Assembly (NCBI GenBank): GCA_029262175.1
Contig: JAJCZV010000070.1
Span: 1-64,000 of the forward strand
Length of the DNA: 64,000 bases
Source: Gemmatimonadota bacterium
GTDB taxonomy: Bacteria > Gemmatimonadota > Gemmatimonadetes > Palauibacterales > Palauibacteraceae
Direction of reading: 5' to 3'
The first letter of the stretch is position 1, and the number at the start of each line of letters is the position of its first letter. Both the position numbers and the translations under genes were made by a program. Below the pieces are notes generated by a model. The model made no database searches and was not told the origin of the DNA. It worked only from the letters and a program-made list of their open reading frames with translations. Shown piece by piece: positions 52,076-61,094 of the stretch.

Positions 52076-53506
52076 CTATCGATTCCGGTTCTTGACCTTA
52101 AACTCCTCCTTCGTCAGACCGTGGCGTCGCATCTTGTTGTAAAGCGTGCGCGGATCGAGGTCCGCGCGCGTCGCCGTTTCACCGATGCGGCCTTCGCACT
52201 CGCGAAGGAGACGGATGAGGTACTCCTTTTCTAACGGCGAAAAGACCTCCGAGCGGAGGCTCTCCAGAGACCCGTTCATCCACTCGTCCTCAAAGCGTGC
52301 GCCGGTTCTGCGTCCGGCGGCGCTCGAAATGGGCTGCCGATGGAGCGGAGCCGGCAGATCCAGGAGCCCGATCTCCTCATCTTGGGCGAGGAGTACCGCT
52401 CGCTCCATCACGTTGATCAGCTCTCGCACGTTGCCTGGCCAATCGTACGAGCGTAGTGCGCGCCGGGCCGCACCGCCGATTCGCTCCGTACCCCGACTGA
52501 GTTCGACCGAAAAACGCTTGAGGTAATGATCCGCGAGCGTCAGAATGTCCTCGCGCCGGTCGCGCAGGGGCGGCACCGTAAGCGTAACCACACCAATGCG
52601 GTAGAAGAGATCTGCTCGGAACTCGCTCTGTGCGATTGCCTGCTCCAGGTCCCGGTTCGTGGAGGCGATGATTCTGGCGTCAAACGGGATCTCGGCCTCC
52701 GCACCGAGCGGCATGATCTGCTTCTCCTGCAGAGCGCGAAGGAGCTTGGGTTGGAGCCCGACCGGTAGCTCCCCGATCTCGTCGAGGAACAGCGTCCCCG
52801 TATGGGCCAATTCGAAATGTCCGCGCCGCGAGCGGAGCGCCCCGGTAAAGGCCCCCTCGACGTGGCCGAACAACTCGCTCTCCATGAGCCCCTCGGGGAC
52901 GGCCGCGCAGTTTACCGCCACAAAGGGCCCCGTATCGCGTCGGCTGCGAGCGTGAATTGCCCTCGCCAGCCACTCCTTGCCAACGCCCGTTTCTCCGAGA
53001 ATCAAGATCGATGTGTCGGCGGCCGCCACCCGACTTGCCATGGAAAGCAGCTCGCGCATGGCGAGGCTGTGGGTGACGAAGTCCGTAAGATCGGCTCGCG
53101 TGTCCAGGTCTGCGTCGTCCCCGCGCGCGGCCTGTTCTACCTGGACGCGGCTGAGCAGAGAGTGAAACACGCCCTTCAAGATCGGGTCTGACAGCCGCGT
53201 ATAGACGACGCCCGCGGCCCCGTCCGCCAAGAATCTGGCGTGCACCTCGGGATCGGCCTCCGGCGTCAAGATGATCACCCCGGGACGATCAGGGAGACCA
53301 TCCAAAGATCTGAGGAACTGCGCGAACGAAAAGGGTAAGTCCTCCGGGGACACGACGATGACGTCGACACTGGCCCCGGTGAGACCCGCCCACAGTTCGG
53401 CGCTGGCCGCCTCCATCTGCACGATTCGGTGCGGAGAGGCGACGAGGCGCTCGATCCGCCGCGCTAGCGCGGGGGACGAGATCGGGCACAACACGCGAAG
53501 TTTCAT
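52076..53506 (-). CDS. Sigma-54-dependent transcriptional activator with degenerate receiver domain
   Basis: 476 residues from ATG 53506. Residues 1-115 follow a receiver fold (MKLRVLCPISSPALARRIERLV...), but the phospho-acceptor Asp position reads VIVVSPEDLP, so phosphorylation is doubtful. The AAA+ domain has Walker A GETGVGKEW, GAFTGA (sigma-54 contact), Walker B GTLFLDEIGEL and the R-finger region. The C-terminal DNA-binding helix-turn-helix (GRIGETATRADLDPRTLYNKMRRHGL) resembles the NtrC/Fis family. The target promoters are unknown; the gene lies 240 bases upstream of the basic small protein gene, divergently. Confidence 0.88.
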   Translation of the reverse strand: MKLRVLCPISSPALARRIERLVASPHRIVQMEAASAELWAGLTGASVDVIVVSPEDLPFSFAQFLRSLDGLPDRPGVIILTPEADPEVHARFLADGAAGVVYTRLSDPILKGVFHSLLSRVQVEQAARGDDADLDTRADLTDFVTHSLAMRELLSMASRVAAADTSILILGETGVGKEWLARAIHARSRRDTGPFVAVNCAAVPEGLMESELFGHVEGAFTGALRSRRGHFELAHTGTLFLDEIGELPVGLQPKLLRALQEKQIMPLGAEAEIPFDARIIASTNRDLEQAIAQSEFRADLFYRIGVVTLTVPPLRDRREDILTLADHYLKRFSVELSRGTERIGGAARRALRSYDWPGNVRELINVMERAVLLAQDEEIGLLDLPAPLHRQPISSAAGRRTGARFEDEWMNGSLESLRSEVFSPLEKEYLIRLLRECEGRIGETATRADLDPRTLYNKMRRHGLTKEEFKVKNRNR

Positions 53507-53590
53507 CGGTAAATTAGAGCCGAACGAGAATCTAGAGTCGACAATATCGGTATGCAAGTTCCGAACTTAAGGCAAATCGTCTTCGGACGA

Positions 53591-53686
53591 CAACGTTACA
53601 ACGCATTGTCTTACAACGAGTTGAACGATCATCGGTCGTCGTTGGCGCGCGCGTTGCTAGGTCGTGACGTAGGTTGAATTCAACCT
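53591..53686. promoter_or_regulatory. Divergent control region: direct repeats and a perfect palindrome
   Basis: In the 240-base gap between the sigma-54 regulator (minus) and the Lys-rich small gene (plus), TTACAACG occurs twice (in ACAACGTTACAACG and GTCTTACAACGAG, 17 bases apart), and AGGTTGAATTCAACCT at 53671-53686 is a perfect 16-base palindrome. These are good candidates for binding sites of the regulator or another factor. Confidence 0.5.
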
Positions 53687-53747
53687 GAGAGCTCTCCACC
53701 ATCGGGTGGAACAGCCAACGCACACTTTTTTACCGGGGAGTCACCGA

Positions 53748-53909
53748 ATGGCGATGAAGAAGGCCGCGAAACCGGCCGCAAAGAAACCGGCCGCAAAAAA
53801 ACCGGCCGCGAAGAAGCCGGCCGCGAAGAAGCCGGCCGCGAAAAAGAGGAAGGGCCCCGTACTGATCAAGAAGGGCGCGAAGAAGATGCCCACTGGGCCC
53901 AAGCGCTAG
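53748..53909 (+). CDS. Histone H1-like Lys/Ala/Pro-rich small protein
   Basis: 53 residues from ATG 53748 (GGGGAG upstream). Five near-exact AAKKP repeats, encoded by 15-bp tandem units, precede a tail RKGPVLIKKGAKKMPTGPKR. It is strongly basic and lacks hydrophobic core residues, similar to bacterial H1-like DNA-binding peptides (AlgP, Hc1 tail types). It probably coats DNA or RNA. Repeat number may vary among strains because the units are identical. Confidence 0.72.
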   Translation: MAMKKAAKPAAKKPAAKKPAAKKPAAKKPAAKKRKGPVLIKKGAKKMPTGPKR

Positions 53910-53917
53910 ATCCTGCG

Positions 53918-53975
53918 GAGCCACAGGGCTTCCGGGCCAGCGTGTCGTCGAGGCGCTGCTCGGAGGCCCTGGCTC
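53918..53975. terminator. Probable bidirectional terminator hairpin
   Basis: GAGCC-(AC)-AGGGC at 53918-53929 pairs with GCCCT-GGCTC at 53966-53975: 10 base pairs with a 2-base bulge. It lies between the convergent H1-like and M50 genes. No T-run follows and the loop is long, so confidence is limited. Confidence 0.4.
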
Positions 53976-53989
53976 ACCCCGCCGCGCAA

Positions 53990-54703
53990 TCAGCCGTAGC
54001 TAACGCCTGGGTAGAGCAGGTTTACGATGCCGACCCAAACGGGGTCGAACACATAGCCGAACAACTGCCACGCGATCAAGATCCCGATCCAACCGATGCC
54101 CGGCTTACTCCACAGAAACTCTTGATACTTCCGCGTGTGCTCTGCGCTGAGAAGAAGCGGGATGGCCCCGCTACCATCGAGCGGGGGAAACGGCAGCAGG
54201 TTGAACACGGCGAGCAGTATGTTTAGCGACAGCGAGATACTCAGGAGCGTGGCTATGGCCCCCCATAAACCGGAGGTCGTGGCTGCCACCACGGAATCGA
54301 ATGTGACCGACGGCGGCGCATAGAACAGACCGGCGGCCACGCCGGCGCGGATCGCCGCAAACGACAACAGGACGAGAAGCGCATTTGCCGCGGGGCCCGC
54401 GAGGGCCATCCACCCGGCGCGTTTCGGATATTTCCTCGCCCATTCGACGCTGTACGGTGCGCTCGCGTAGCCGAACGGCCACCCCATCAAGAAGACCGAC
54501 AGCAACGGCAACACGATCATCCCCACGGGCTCGCGCCGAATATGCGGAAGGGGATCCAGCGTCACTTGCCCACCGTGATAGGCCGTTTTGTCGCCACCCC
54601 GCAGCGCGGCCCATGCGTGGGCGGCCTCGTGTAGGGTTATGGCTGCCACGAAGACCGCGTAGTACACCAACCCCATGAGAATGTCGGGGTTATCGGTATT
54701 CAT
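53990..54703 (-). CDS. Site-2 protease-like M50 metalloprotease (rhomboid-like size)
   Basis: 237 residues with six membrane segments. The zinc motif HEAAH (ITLHEAAHAWAAL) and the third-ligand segment LLPFPPLDGSG define the M50 family, in the small SpoIVFB-like or uncharacterised group. Such proteases cut proteins inside the membrane. It overlaps the TfoX-like gene upstream by four bases (ATGA). Confidence 0.88.
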   Translation of the reverse strand: MNTDNPDILMGLVYYAVFVAAITLHEAAHAWAALRGGDKTAYHGGQVTLDPLPHIRREPVGMIVLPLLSVFLMGWPFGYASAPYSVEWARKYPKRAGWMALAGPAANALLVLLSFAAIRAGVAAGLFYAPPSVTFDSVVAATTSGLWGAIATLLSISLSLNILLAVFNLLPFPPLDGSGAIPLLLSAEHTRKYQEFLWSKPGIGWIGILIAWQLFGYVFDPVWVGIVNLLYPGVSYG

Positions 54704-55029
54704 TTTCGCGGCAGGGAATCAGCGAGTCTCACCCCTCTCGCGATCCAGGCGCTCAGGTCTTCGTCGGACTCGAAGCCAGAAGTGCCGACAAAGACAAAAC
54801 CGTTTAGCGCGCGTCCGGTGAAATCCATTTCGCGCGCGTGAGGTTGAGCCAACGCGTCGTCATATCCGTCGGGGCCTACTCGAACCATCAGTTCATCGCC
54901 GGCGACACCAACGGCCATGTGTCCGGCCACCATGAACGTGAGCCCCCCAAACATCTTCTTCTCCGCAACGTCACGTCGCGTCGAGAGCGCGGCTCGAATT
55001 CGCTCGGCCAATCCTTCATTAAATGCCAT
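54700..55029 (-). CDS. TfoX/Sxy N-terminal-domain protein, second copy
   Basis: 109 residues from ATG 55029. The EKKMFGGLTFMVAGHMAVGVAGDELMVRVG block and the C-terminal LNGFVFVGTSGFESDEDLSAWIARGVRLA region are TfoX_N. Coupled to the downstream M50 gene. The paralogue at 4893-5222 shows about a third identical blocks at best. Function unknown. Confidence 0.82.
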   Translation of the reverse strand: MAFNEGLAERIRAALSTRRDVAEKKMFGGLTFMVAGHMAVGVAGDELMVRVGPDGYDDALAQPHAREMDFTGRALNGFVFVGTSGFESDEDLSAWIARGVRLADSLPRK

Positions 55030-55030
55030 C

Positions 55031-55795
55031 TCAGATCCACCTTCTTCCCGCTTCCGCTGGACCGCTGGCGCCACCAGGGCGTGTCCCGGGACCGCCGGTC
55101 GCCAACGTGGTCTCGAGGATCATCAACTTCTGCCAAACCTTCCCAGACAATCCGGTCGTAAGCGCCTCGATCTCGTTCACCGCCCCCAACACGACCGGGT
55201 CATCGAACTTCTGCACGTAGAGCGTTGCGATCTTGCCGGTCAAAGAGAGCATCTCGCTACAGTAGTCGAGATAGGAGGACAGGCTTTCGCGGTCGTGAAG
55301 ACGCGTCGGCGAAGCGGGAGTATCGACGATGGAACGCAAGACGTACTGCGGGTCTTTGGTCAGCTGATGCATGTCGATGATGTGAGCGATGGATCGAAGT
55401 TCGGAGATCGAGTTCAATGTGATCCGACGTTTGAGACGGCGTTCGAGCGAGAGAAGAAAGAAAACACCGATCCCGATCAACACGGCGGAATTGATCCCGG
55501 CTTCGAGCACCTCGATGAACTCGCGAAAAATCAGAGGCTCGTCCGAGAACGTCAGACCGATAATCGTCAGGCTCAGACCGATCGCGATAAACCCGATCAA
55601 TACGATGCTTAGGAACCGGAGCGCCAGCATGGGGCGCGTCAGCCGATCCGTGGCGTCTCGAGCCTTCTCGGCCAACTCCAACAGCGCCCCGCACACCGTT
55701 GCGAGACCCGTTTCGGGAAGTCGCTCTTCGATCCGTTGTTTGAGCCGCTGGATCGTGTCGGCCAGCTTCTCCGCGTCGAGCGCTTCGTACGGCAT
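55031..55795 (-). CDS. Hypothetical membrane protein
   Basis: 254 residues. Two adjacent membrane segments (MLALRFLSIVLIGFIAIGLSLTIIGL and VLEAGINSAVLIGIGVFFLLSL) are flanked by long charged helices, the second ending YVQKFDDPVVLGAVNEIEALTTGLSGKVWQKL. No recognised family. It lies one base away from the TfoX-like gene start and probably shares its transcript. Confidence 0.68.
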   Translation of the reverse strand: MPYEALDAEKLADTIQRLKQRIEERLPETGLATVCGALLELAEKARDATDRLTRPMLALRFLSIVLIGFIAIGLSLTIIGLTFSDEPLIFREFIEVLEAGINSAVLIGIGVFFLLSLERRLKRRITLNSISELRSIAHIIDMHQLTKDPQYVLRSIVDTPASPTRLHDRESLSSYLDYCSEMLSLTGKIATLYVQKFDDPVVLGAVNEIEALTTGLSGKVWQKLMILETTLATGGPGTRPGGASGPAEAGRRWI

Positions 55796-55892
55796 GTTTT
55801 CGCAGCGACTCCGGGCAGAGGGGGTTCGGTTTTCGACAACCTACACTCCGAATGGGCGTTGACCAGCAGCGCCCGGGTGGCTCCTGAGCAAG

Positions 55893-55923
55893 AAAAAGCG
55901 CCGCCGGGCTCAGCCGGCGACGC
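55893..55923 (-). terminator. Intrinsic terminator
   Basis: On the minus strand a 10-bp stem (GCGTCGCCGG with CCGGCGGCGC, one G-U pair) with a 6-base loop is followed directly by TTTTTC. It terminates the minus-strand gene 55985-56434. Confidence 0.82.
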
Positions 55924-55984
55924 TCTTCTCGATCCCAAAGCCCTTGGGGTCGGGATCCATCTCCACGGAGAGCCTGAATCTAGG

Positions 55985-56434
55985 TCAACTCTGGGTCTCC
56001 GCGCCGGCCTCGGGCTTGTCCCCAACCCGTTGGATTCGCACCAAGCCAGTCGCAAGGTTCCATTTTACGTGTTCCTGATTGGCCACGTTGATTCGGCGAG
56101 AGACTTGGGTCCCGGCCTGGCTGCCCGTCGCGATGAGTCGAAAGTCTCCCGGGTAGAAGCGGGTATCGACGACCCACTCTCTCGCTTCGTTCGAAAGCAC
56201 CGCGCCGAGCACCAACTCGGGCTTTGTCAACGACACGAGCGAGACGACGACCGAACCGGCCGGAACGAGGTCGTTCCGAACCTGGACGCGGATCGTCTGC
56301 GTCTCGTCGAGATCCCTGCCCCCCGTCGCATCGATCACGCTCACGCCCGCTTGTCCCACTAGTCCCGCGCCTCCGCCCAGCATGGCCAACACCGCGACCG
56401 CCGCGCTCCATGCCACTCGTCTCTTGGTCCGCAT
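55985..56434 (-). CDS. Small exported hypothetical protein
   Basis: 149 residues. A signal peptide with GGGAGLVGQA cleavage region precedes a beta-sandwich-like body (TIRVQVRNDLVPAGSVVVSLVSLTKPELVLGAVLSNEAREWVVDTRFYPGDFRLIATG). It resembles secreted carboxypeptidase-regulatory-like or CARDB domains. Function unknown. A strong terminator follows 62 bases downstream. Confidence 0.66.
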   Translation of the reverse strand: MRTKRRVAWSAAVAVLAMLGGGAGLVGQAGVSVIDATGGRDLDETQTIRVQVRNDLVPAGSVVVSLVSLTKPELVLGAVLSNEAREWVVDTRFYPGDFRLIATGSQAGTQVSRRINVANQEHVKWNLATGLVRIQRVGDKPEAGAETQS

Positions 56435-56562
56435 CCGTATCTCCTCTCAGGGGCAACGCCCCACCGTGTTTTGCGCTCTCCGTATTCCAGAGACGACCGG
56501 GGAACGGAAGAGGTCACGGGAGGGTGCCGGGAGAAGCGAGGGAGGACCGCCGCTCGAACCTC

Positions 56563-57891
56563 TTAAAAGCGGTCCAGGCGCGGGTTCACCACATTCGAAA
56601 AGATCGACCCGAACGTGTACGAGAACCCCATCGAGAACGAATACTCGAACCCGCTGCCCAGAATTCTCTGGCGCAGCAGCACTTCTTCTTCGGTGGCATC
56701 GCCCGCTGGCAGGTTGATCTGATCTCGGATCCGCTCATAGTTCGCGTTGACGTTGAGAGAGAGACCGCGAAAGAGTCTGAAGTCGGCGCCGAGGAAGACT
56801 TGGAATCGGTTCTTCGAGACGTCGTTGAGAAACTGCGAGAACTCCATAAAGCCGAAGGATCCCCCCCATGGCTGGCGAATGCTCAGCGAAGCGGAGAGGC
56901 TATGGCGAGCGAGCGTTTCCGTCGTCTTGAGAAACACGGTTTCTTCGATGTAGTCGGCGTAGCTGGCACCGATCGTATAGAGAATGCTGAACTGACGCCG
57001 CGTCGACTCCGCATAGGGGAAGATGTTGTATTCGAGGGCCGGCGCGATGTTGAGCCGAACGTCATGGTTCTCAAACGTAGAATGCTCGGCTTCGTAGGAG
57101 ATGCCGATGGACCAATGGTTCGACAGGCTCCAAACATTCAGCGCCTCGAAGTCATAACTCTCACGGATACTGGTGACGGATGTCGTGTCGCTCGTCTCGA
57201 ACGTGCTCTCGTTGTAGTTGCCCCCGAGCGAGAACTCGAGTTTGAGTCCGTCGGTAATCCGGTTTGCCGACAGGCCGCCTCCGATACGGTAGAACTCGGT
57301 GCGCTCGTCGACATTGAGGTTGGCGTTCCCCCGCAATCGAAACGTCCAGAAATTCCATGGGTCGGATTCGGGGGTCGCCACCGTCCCAGCGTCGGATTCC
57401 AATCCCTCGTAGGCGACGTCGAGATTGGCGGCCTGGTCGGTTCGAGCGATGTATCGGATGAGGCCGAGCTTGAGCATGTCAGCGATGGCCGTGAGCTGCT
57501 GCTCCTGAGAGAGGTTTGCCCTCGTCGTGACTTCGAGGCGGTCGTCGACATCGACAAAACGCGCACGTCCGATGAAGTCGAGTGTGTATCGCCGCCCACC
57601 GCTCCCGGTCTGTTCGGAGGTTAGGAGCACGTGAACTTCGGAATCCTCCCGATCCCGGGTGTAGTTGACAAACGGGATTTCTCTTCGGTAGAAGTCGAAG
57701 TCGCACGTTCCGCCACGACCCCCGGAACAGTCGAAGAACACCCGCAGGGCCCCGAGGGGGGCAGCGTCGGCCGCGGCACTCTCTTGGGCGAGCGCTGACG
57801 TGTTCCAGATGAGGTTCGCGCCGATGACCACGGAGGAGGCGAAGAGGATTTGCCGGGCATGACGGAGCTTCTGTCTTAAGGCGGTGGCCAA
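56563..57891 (-). CDS. Outer-membrane beta-barrel protein
   Basis: 442 residues. A signal peptide ends at ALAQ. An N-terminal periplasmic part with two Cys (FDCSGGRGGTCDFDFYRRE), possibly a TolB-N-like folding unit, precedes a barrel of amphipathic strands (FEYSFSMGFSYTFGSIFSNVVNPRLDRF) ending in Phe, the BAM recognition residue. No family can be named with certainty; DUF481-like is possible. Confidence 0.78.
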   Translation of the reverse strand: MATALRQKLRHARQILFASSVVIGANLIWNTSALAQESAAADAAPLGALRVFFDCSGGRGGTCDFDFYRREIPFVNYTRDREDSEVHVLLTSEQTGSGGRRYTLDFIGRARFVDVDDRLEVTTRANLSQEQQLTAIADMLKLGLIRYIARTDQAANLDVAYEGLESDAGTVATPESDPWNFWTFRLRGNANLNVDERTEFYRIGGGLSANRITDGLKLEFSLGGNYNESTFETSDTTSVTSIRESYDFEALNVWSLSNHWSIGISYEAEHSTFENHDVRLNIAPALEYNIFPYAESTRRQFSILYTIGASYADYIEETVFLKTTETLARHSLSASLSIRQPWGGSFGFMEFSQFLNDVSKNRFQVFLGADFRLFRGLSLNVNANYERIRDQINLPAGDATEEEVLLRQRILGSGFEYSFSMGFSYTFGSIFSNVVNPRLDRF

Positions 57892-58008
57892 CGTACTCAG
57901 AGTGAAGTCCCGTCGTTGATCGATCTTAGTTGAGCGATCTTGCTTGATGTCTCCCGCGGTCAGACACGTCGAGACCCGAGAGCGTTTACTCGCAGAATCG
58001 GATCGAGC

Positions 58009-58377
58009 CTAGAAAAACTGATCGATCAGAATGGGGTTGCCGTCCGGGTCCTCGAACGCGATATGGGCCGGACCCTCCGTCTCGACGTCGGCCTCTTGTT
58101 GTATCTCAACGCCCTGATCTTGGAGGGCGCTCTGGATCTTGCGGACATCGGTGAACGACTCGAGCGGGCCGTCGCCGCCCAGACCGGGGTTGAACGTGAG
58201 GATGTTCTTCTCGAACATCCCGTGGAACAGACCGATGAGCGCGGCGCCGTTCTTCAGAATCAGATAGTTCTGCTCGAGTGCGCCACCGGTTACTTCGAAC
58301 CCCAGCTTCTCGTAAAACTCTTTTGAAACGGTGAGGTCTTTTACCGTGAGGCTGACCGAGAAGTATCCAAGATCCAT
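58009..58377 (-). CDS. VOC-superfamily (glyoxalase-like) protein
   Basis: 122 residues. [32 protein letters not shown] and the closing [18 protein letters not shown] are typical of a one-module VOC protein. Ligands are incomplete for a metalloenzyme. It is divergent from the ammonia-lyase-like gene, with a 28-base gap, so the two promoters must overlap. Confidence 0.82.
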   Translation of the reverse strand: MDLGYFSVSLTVKDLTVSKEFYEKLGFEVTGGALEQNYLILKNGAALIGLFHGMFEKNILTFNPGLGGDGPLESFTDVRKIQSALQDQGVEIQQEADVETEGPAHIAFEDPDGNPILIDQFF

Positions 58378-58405
58378 CAGATCTTACTCCGGCGGAAGAG
58401 GCGTG

Positions 58406-59626
58406 ATGACCGAGGGGCACAACTTGCGGGTCGAAGGAGCGCAGGCCAAGCACGGTCCTGCCGGGTTCGCGGCCATGCGGGACGGTTTCATTCGACTCTC
58501 GCTTCCAGTCAGAGACCGGCCCCTGCGTACCGCGCTGGAGACGGGGACCCTGACGAGCGCGGGCGGCGCCGATGCGAGAGAAACGCTGCGGTCTTGGGCG
58601 TCGTACGAGTCCACGCCACTCGTTTCCTTGCCGGTATTGGCCACCGCTTTGGGTGTCCACGCGGTTTCGTGCAAAGATGAATCGGCCCGTTTTGGCATCG
58701 GATCGTTCAAGGCGTTGGGCGGGGCGTTCGCCGTGCTTCGGGCGCTCCAAGACGAGGTCGAGCGACAAACCGGGCACCGACCGAGCGCATCAGCGCTCCG
58801 AGACGGGAGCCCGGTGGTGGCGGAGATCACTATAGTCACCGCTTCCGCCGGCAATCACGGGCGTTCCGTGGCGTGGGGAAGCGAGTTGTTCGGGTGTCGG
58901 TGTGTCGTGGTCCTTCCCGTCGATGCGATCCCCCCACGCGCCGCAGCGATCGAATCGCACGGTGCGAGGGTCGAGCGGTTTGACGGCGCGTACGATGAGG
59001 CTGTGGGGTGGGCCCGAAGCCAAGCCGAACAAAACGGGTGGCTGGTCGTCTCGGACACCGCGTATGACGGATACGAGGACATTCCACGTCGAATTATGGA
59101 AGGCTACACGTTGTTGGCCGAAGAGATGCTCGACGCGATCGCCGCCGCAGAAGCGCGGCCTCTGACCCACCTCCTCATCCAAGGGGGCGTGGGAGGACTT
59201 GCTGCCGGGGTCTGCGGTCGAATGGTCGAACGCCTGGGCGATGACCGCCCTCGGTTTGTCGTCGTCGAGCCCTGGAAGGCGGATTGCTTTGGCCGAAGCC
59301 TTCGGGCCGGACATCTCGTCACCGCCGACCCGCCGTTCGAAACGGAGATGGGCGGGCTCGCCGCCGGTGTCCCGTCTACGATCGCGTGGGACTTTCTCGA
59401 GACCGCCCTGGACGCCGCCGTCGCGCTCCCCGAGTCCGTGTGGATCAGTGGGGCTGCGGCCTTGGGGCGAGGAGATCTAGGGCCCGCGATCGAGGCCGGA
59501 CCGTCCGGTGCGGCAGGCGTGGGTGCGTTGCTCGTGCTGGCAGGGCTTCCGGCGTCGCGCTCGCTTCTCGAGTTCGATGAACATTCGCATGTTGGCGTGC
59601 TGGTGACGGAGAAACGGTTCACCTGA
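58406..59626 (+). CDS. Diaminopropionate ammonia-lyase-like PLP enzyme
   Basis: 406 residues from ATG 58406. The PLP lysine is in RFGIGSFKALGGAFAVL, and the phosphate loop is GGVGGLAAG with SAGNHGRSVAWG before it. The sequence order (ESTPLVSLPVLA, KDESARFGIGSFKALGGAF, VVEPWKADC) matches the YgeX/diaminopropionate ammonia-lyase and threonine-dehydratase group, fold type II. The probable reaction is removal of ammonia from a diamino acid. Not adjacent to other amino acid genes except the dipeptidase. Confidence 0.84.
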   Translation: MTEGHNLRVEGAQAKHGPAGFAAMRDGFIRLSLPVRDRPLRTALETGTLTSAGGADARETLRSWASYESTPLVSLPVLATALGVHAVSCKDESARFGIGSFKALGGAFAVLRALQDEVERQTGHRPSASALRDGSPVVAEITIVTASAGNHGRSVAWGSELFGCRCVVVLPVDAIPPRAAAIESHGARVERFDGAYDEAVGWARSQAEQNGWLVVSDTAYDGYEDIPRRIMEGYTLLAEEMLDAIAAAEARPLTHLLIQGGVGGLAAGVCGRMVERLGDDRPRFVVVEPWKADCFGRSLRAGHLVTADPPFETEMGGLAAGVPSTIAWDFLETALDAAVALPESVWISGAAALGRGDLGPAIEAGPSGAAGVGALLVLAGLPASRSLLEFDEHSHVGVLVTEKRFT

Positions 59627-59712
59627 CGGGATTCCTCGCCCGCCGGTTCGGGGATATTGTTCCCCAGCCCGGTCACCGGGATGACATTCGCCCCAACCCG
59701 CGTCGCGAGCCC

Positions 59713-61089
59713 ATGTCCGATTTCTCCTCTTCCATCGATCGCGACCTTCCGAGGTTTCGCGCAGAACTCTGTGAGTTTCTCCGCATCCCCAGCATCAGCA
59801 CGGATCCCGAGAGGGCGGGAGCCATCCGCGACGGTGCGACGTGGGTCTCCGATCACATGCGGCAGGCCGGAATCCCCGAAACCGAAGTCATAGAGACCGA
59901 GGGCCACCCCATTGTTCTGGGCGAACGGATGGTGGATGACGATGCCCCCACCGTGTTGCTGTACGGTCACTACGATGTCCAGCCGTCCGAGCCGGACGAT
60001 TTGTGGACGGCCCCACCCTTCGAACCCACCGAGCGCGACGGACGGCTCTACGCGCGCGGTGCGGTCGACGACAAGGGCCAAGTCCACATGCACCTCAAGG
60101 CGCTCGAGACCAGGTTGTCCGCCGGCGTCGATGTCCCGGTCAACTTGAAACTCGTGATCGAGGGCGAAGAGGAAATCGGCAGCCGAAACTTGGGCCAGTT
60201 CTTGTCCGAAAACTCTGAACGGCTTGCTTGCGACGCGGTGTTGATCAGTGATACGGGGATGTTCGCTCCCGACCTGCCCTGCATCACAACCGGCCTTCGC
60301 GGGATCGTCTACACCGAGATCAACGTCTACGGCCCTTCGAGCGATCTCCACTCGGGCAGCTTCGGCGGTGCCGTCGTAAATCCCGCCAACGCGCTGGCCA
60401 GCATTCTCGCAGGTCTCAAGGATGAAGACGGCCGCGCGACGATTCCCGGCTACTATGACTCGGTACGAGCCATTACGGATCGCGAGCGCGCCGATCTCGA
60501 GCGACTTCCGATGGACGAGGAGATCCTGCGACAAACGGTCGGGTCCAGCGAACTCGGCGGGGAGAAAGGCTTTTCTCCGTTGGAACGCTTGTGGTATCGA
60601 CCGACGCTCGACGTGAACGGTCTTCTCAGCGGGTTCACGGGGGAGGGCTCGAAGACGGTGCTCCCGTCCAAGGCCATGGCAAAGGTCTCGATGCGTCTGG
60701 TGCCGGACCAACAGGCGAGCCAAGTCGTCGAGGCGTTCGAAGCGCGCGTGAAGGAGCTGGCGCCGCCCGGTGTTCGGGTGGAGATCCGGCGATTCCACGG
60801 CGGCGAGCCTTGGGTGGCGGACACGGAACACCCGATCTTCGAAGCCGCCAGCGAGGCGCTCGAGACCGCCTTTGGTACGCCCCCTGCCTTTATCCGTGAA
60901 GGAGGATCGATCCCGATCGTGCAGTCGTTCGAGGACACCTTCGCGGCGCCCGCACTCCTAGTCGGATTCGCTCTGCCGGGCTGTAATGCGCACGCTCCCG
61001 ACGAGTGGCTGGATTTGAGCGTCTACCGCCGCGGAATCGAGGCGCTGGCGCACCTCTACGGCGGGATCGGCGACAAGCTCAAAGGCTAG
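59713..61089 (+). CDS. M20-family dipeptidase
   Basis: 458 residues. Metal-binding residues are in LLYGHYDVQP (H, D), RGAVDDKGQVHMHLKALE (D) and IEGEEEIGSRNL (catalytic E-E), with a dimerisation domain in the middle and a final metal His in NAHAPDEWLDLS. The group is the M20 dipeptidase/carboxypeptidase (PepV-like or ArgE/DapE relatives). It may release amino acids for the PLP enzyme upstream, an inference from order. Confidence 0.92.
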   Translation: MSDFSSSIDRDLPRFRAELCEFLRIPSISTDPERAGAIRDGATWVSDHMRQAGIPETEVIETEGHPIVLGERMVDDDAPTVLLYGHYDVQPSEPDDLWTAPPFEPTERDGRLYARGAVDDKGQVHMHLKALETRLSAGVDVPVNLKLVIEGEEEIGSRNLGQFLSENSERLACDAVLISDTGMFAPDLPCITTGLRGIVYTEINVYGPSSDLHSGSFGGAVVNPANALASILAGLKDEDGRATIPGYYDSVRAITDRERADLERLPMDEEILRQTVGSSELGGEKGFSPLERLWYRPTLDVNGLLSGFTGEGSKTVLPSKAMAKVSMRLVPDQQASQVVEAFEARVKELAPPGVRVEIRRFHGGEPWVADTEHPIFEAASEALETAFGTPPAFIREGGSIPIVQSFEDTFAAPALLVGFALPGCNAHAPDEWLDLSVYRRGIEALAHLYGGIGDKLKG

Positions 61090-61094
61090 ACCGG

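Noticed and set aside
53769..53845. CRISPR-like short repeats
   Set aside because: They are 15-bp contiguous coding repeats (AAKKP) with no spacers.
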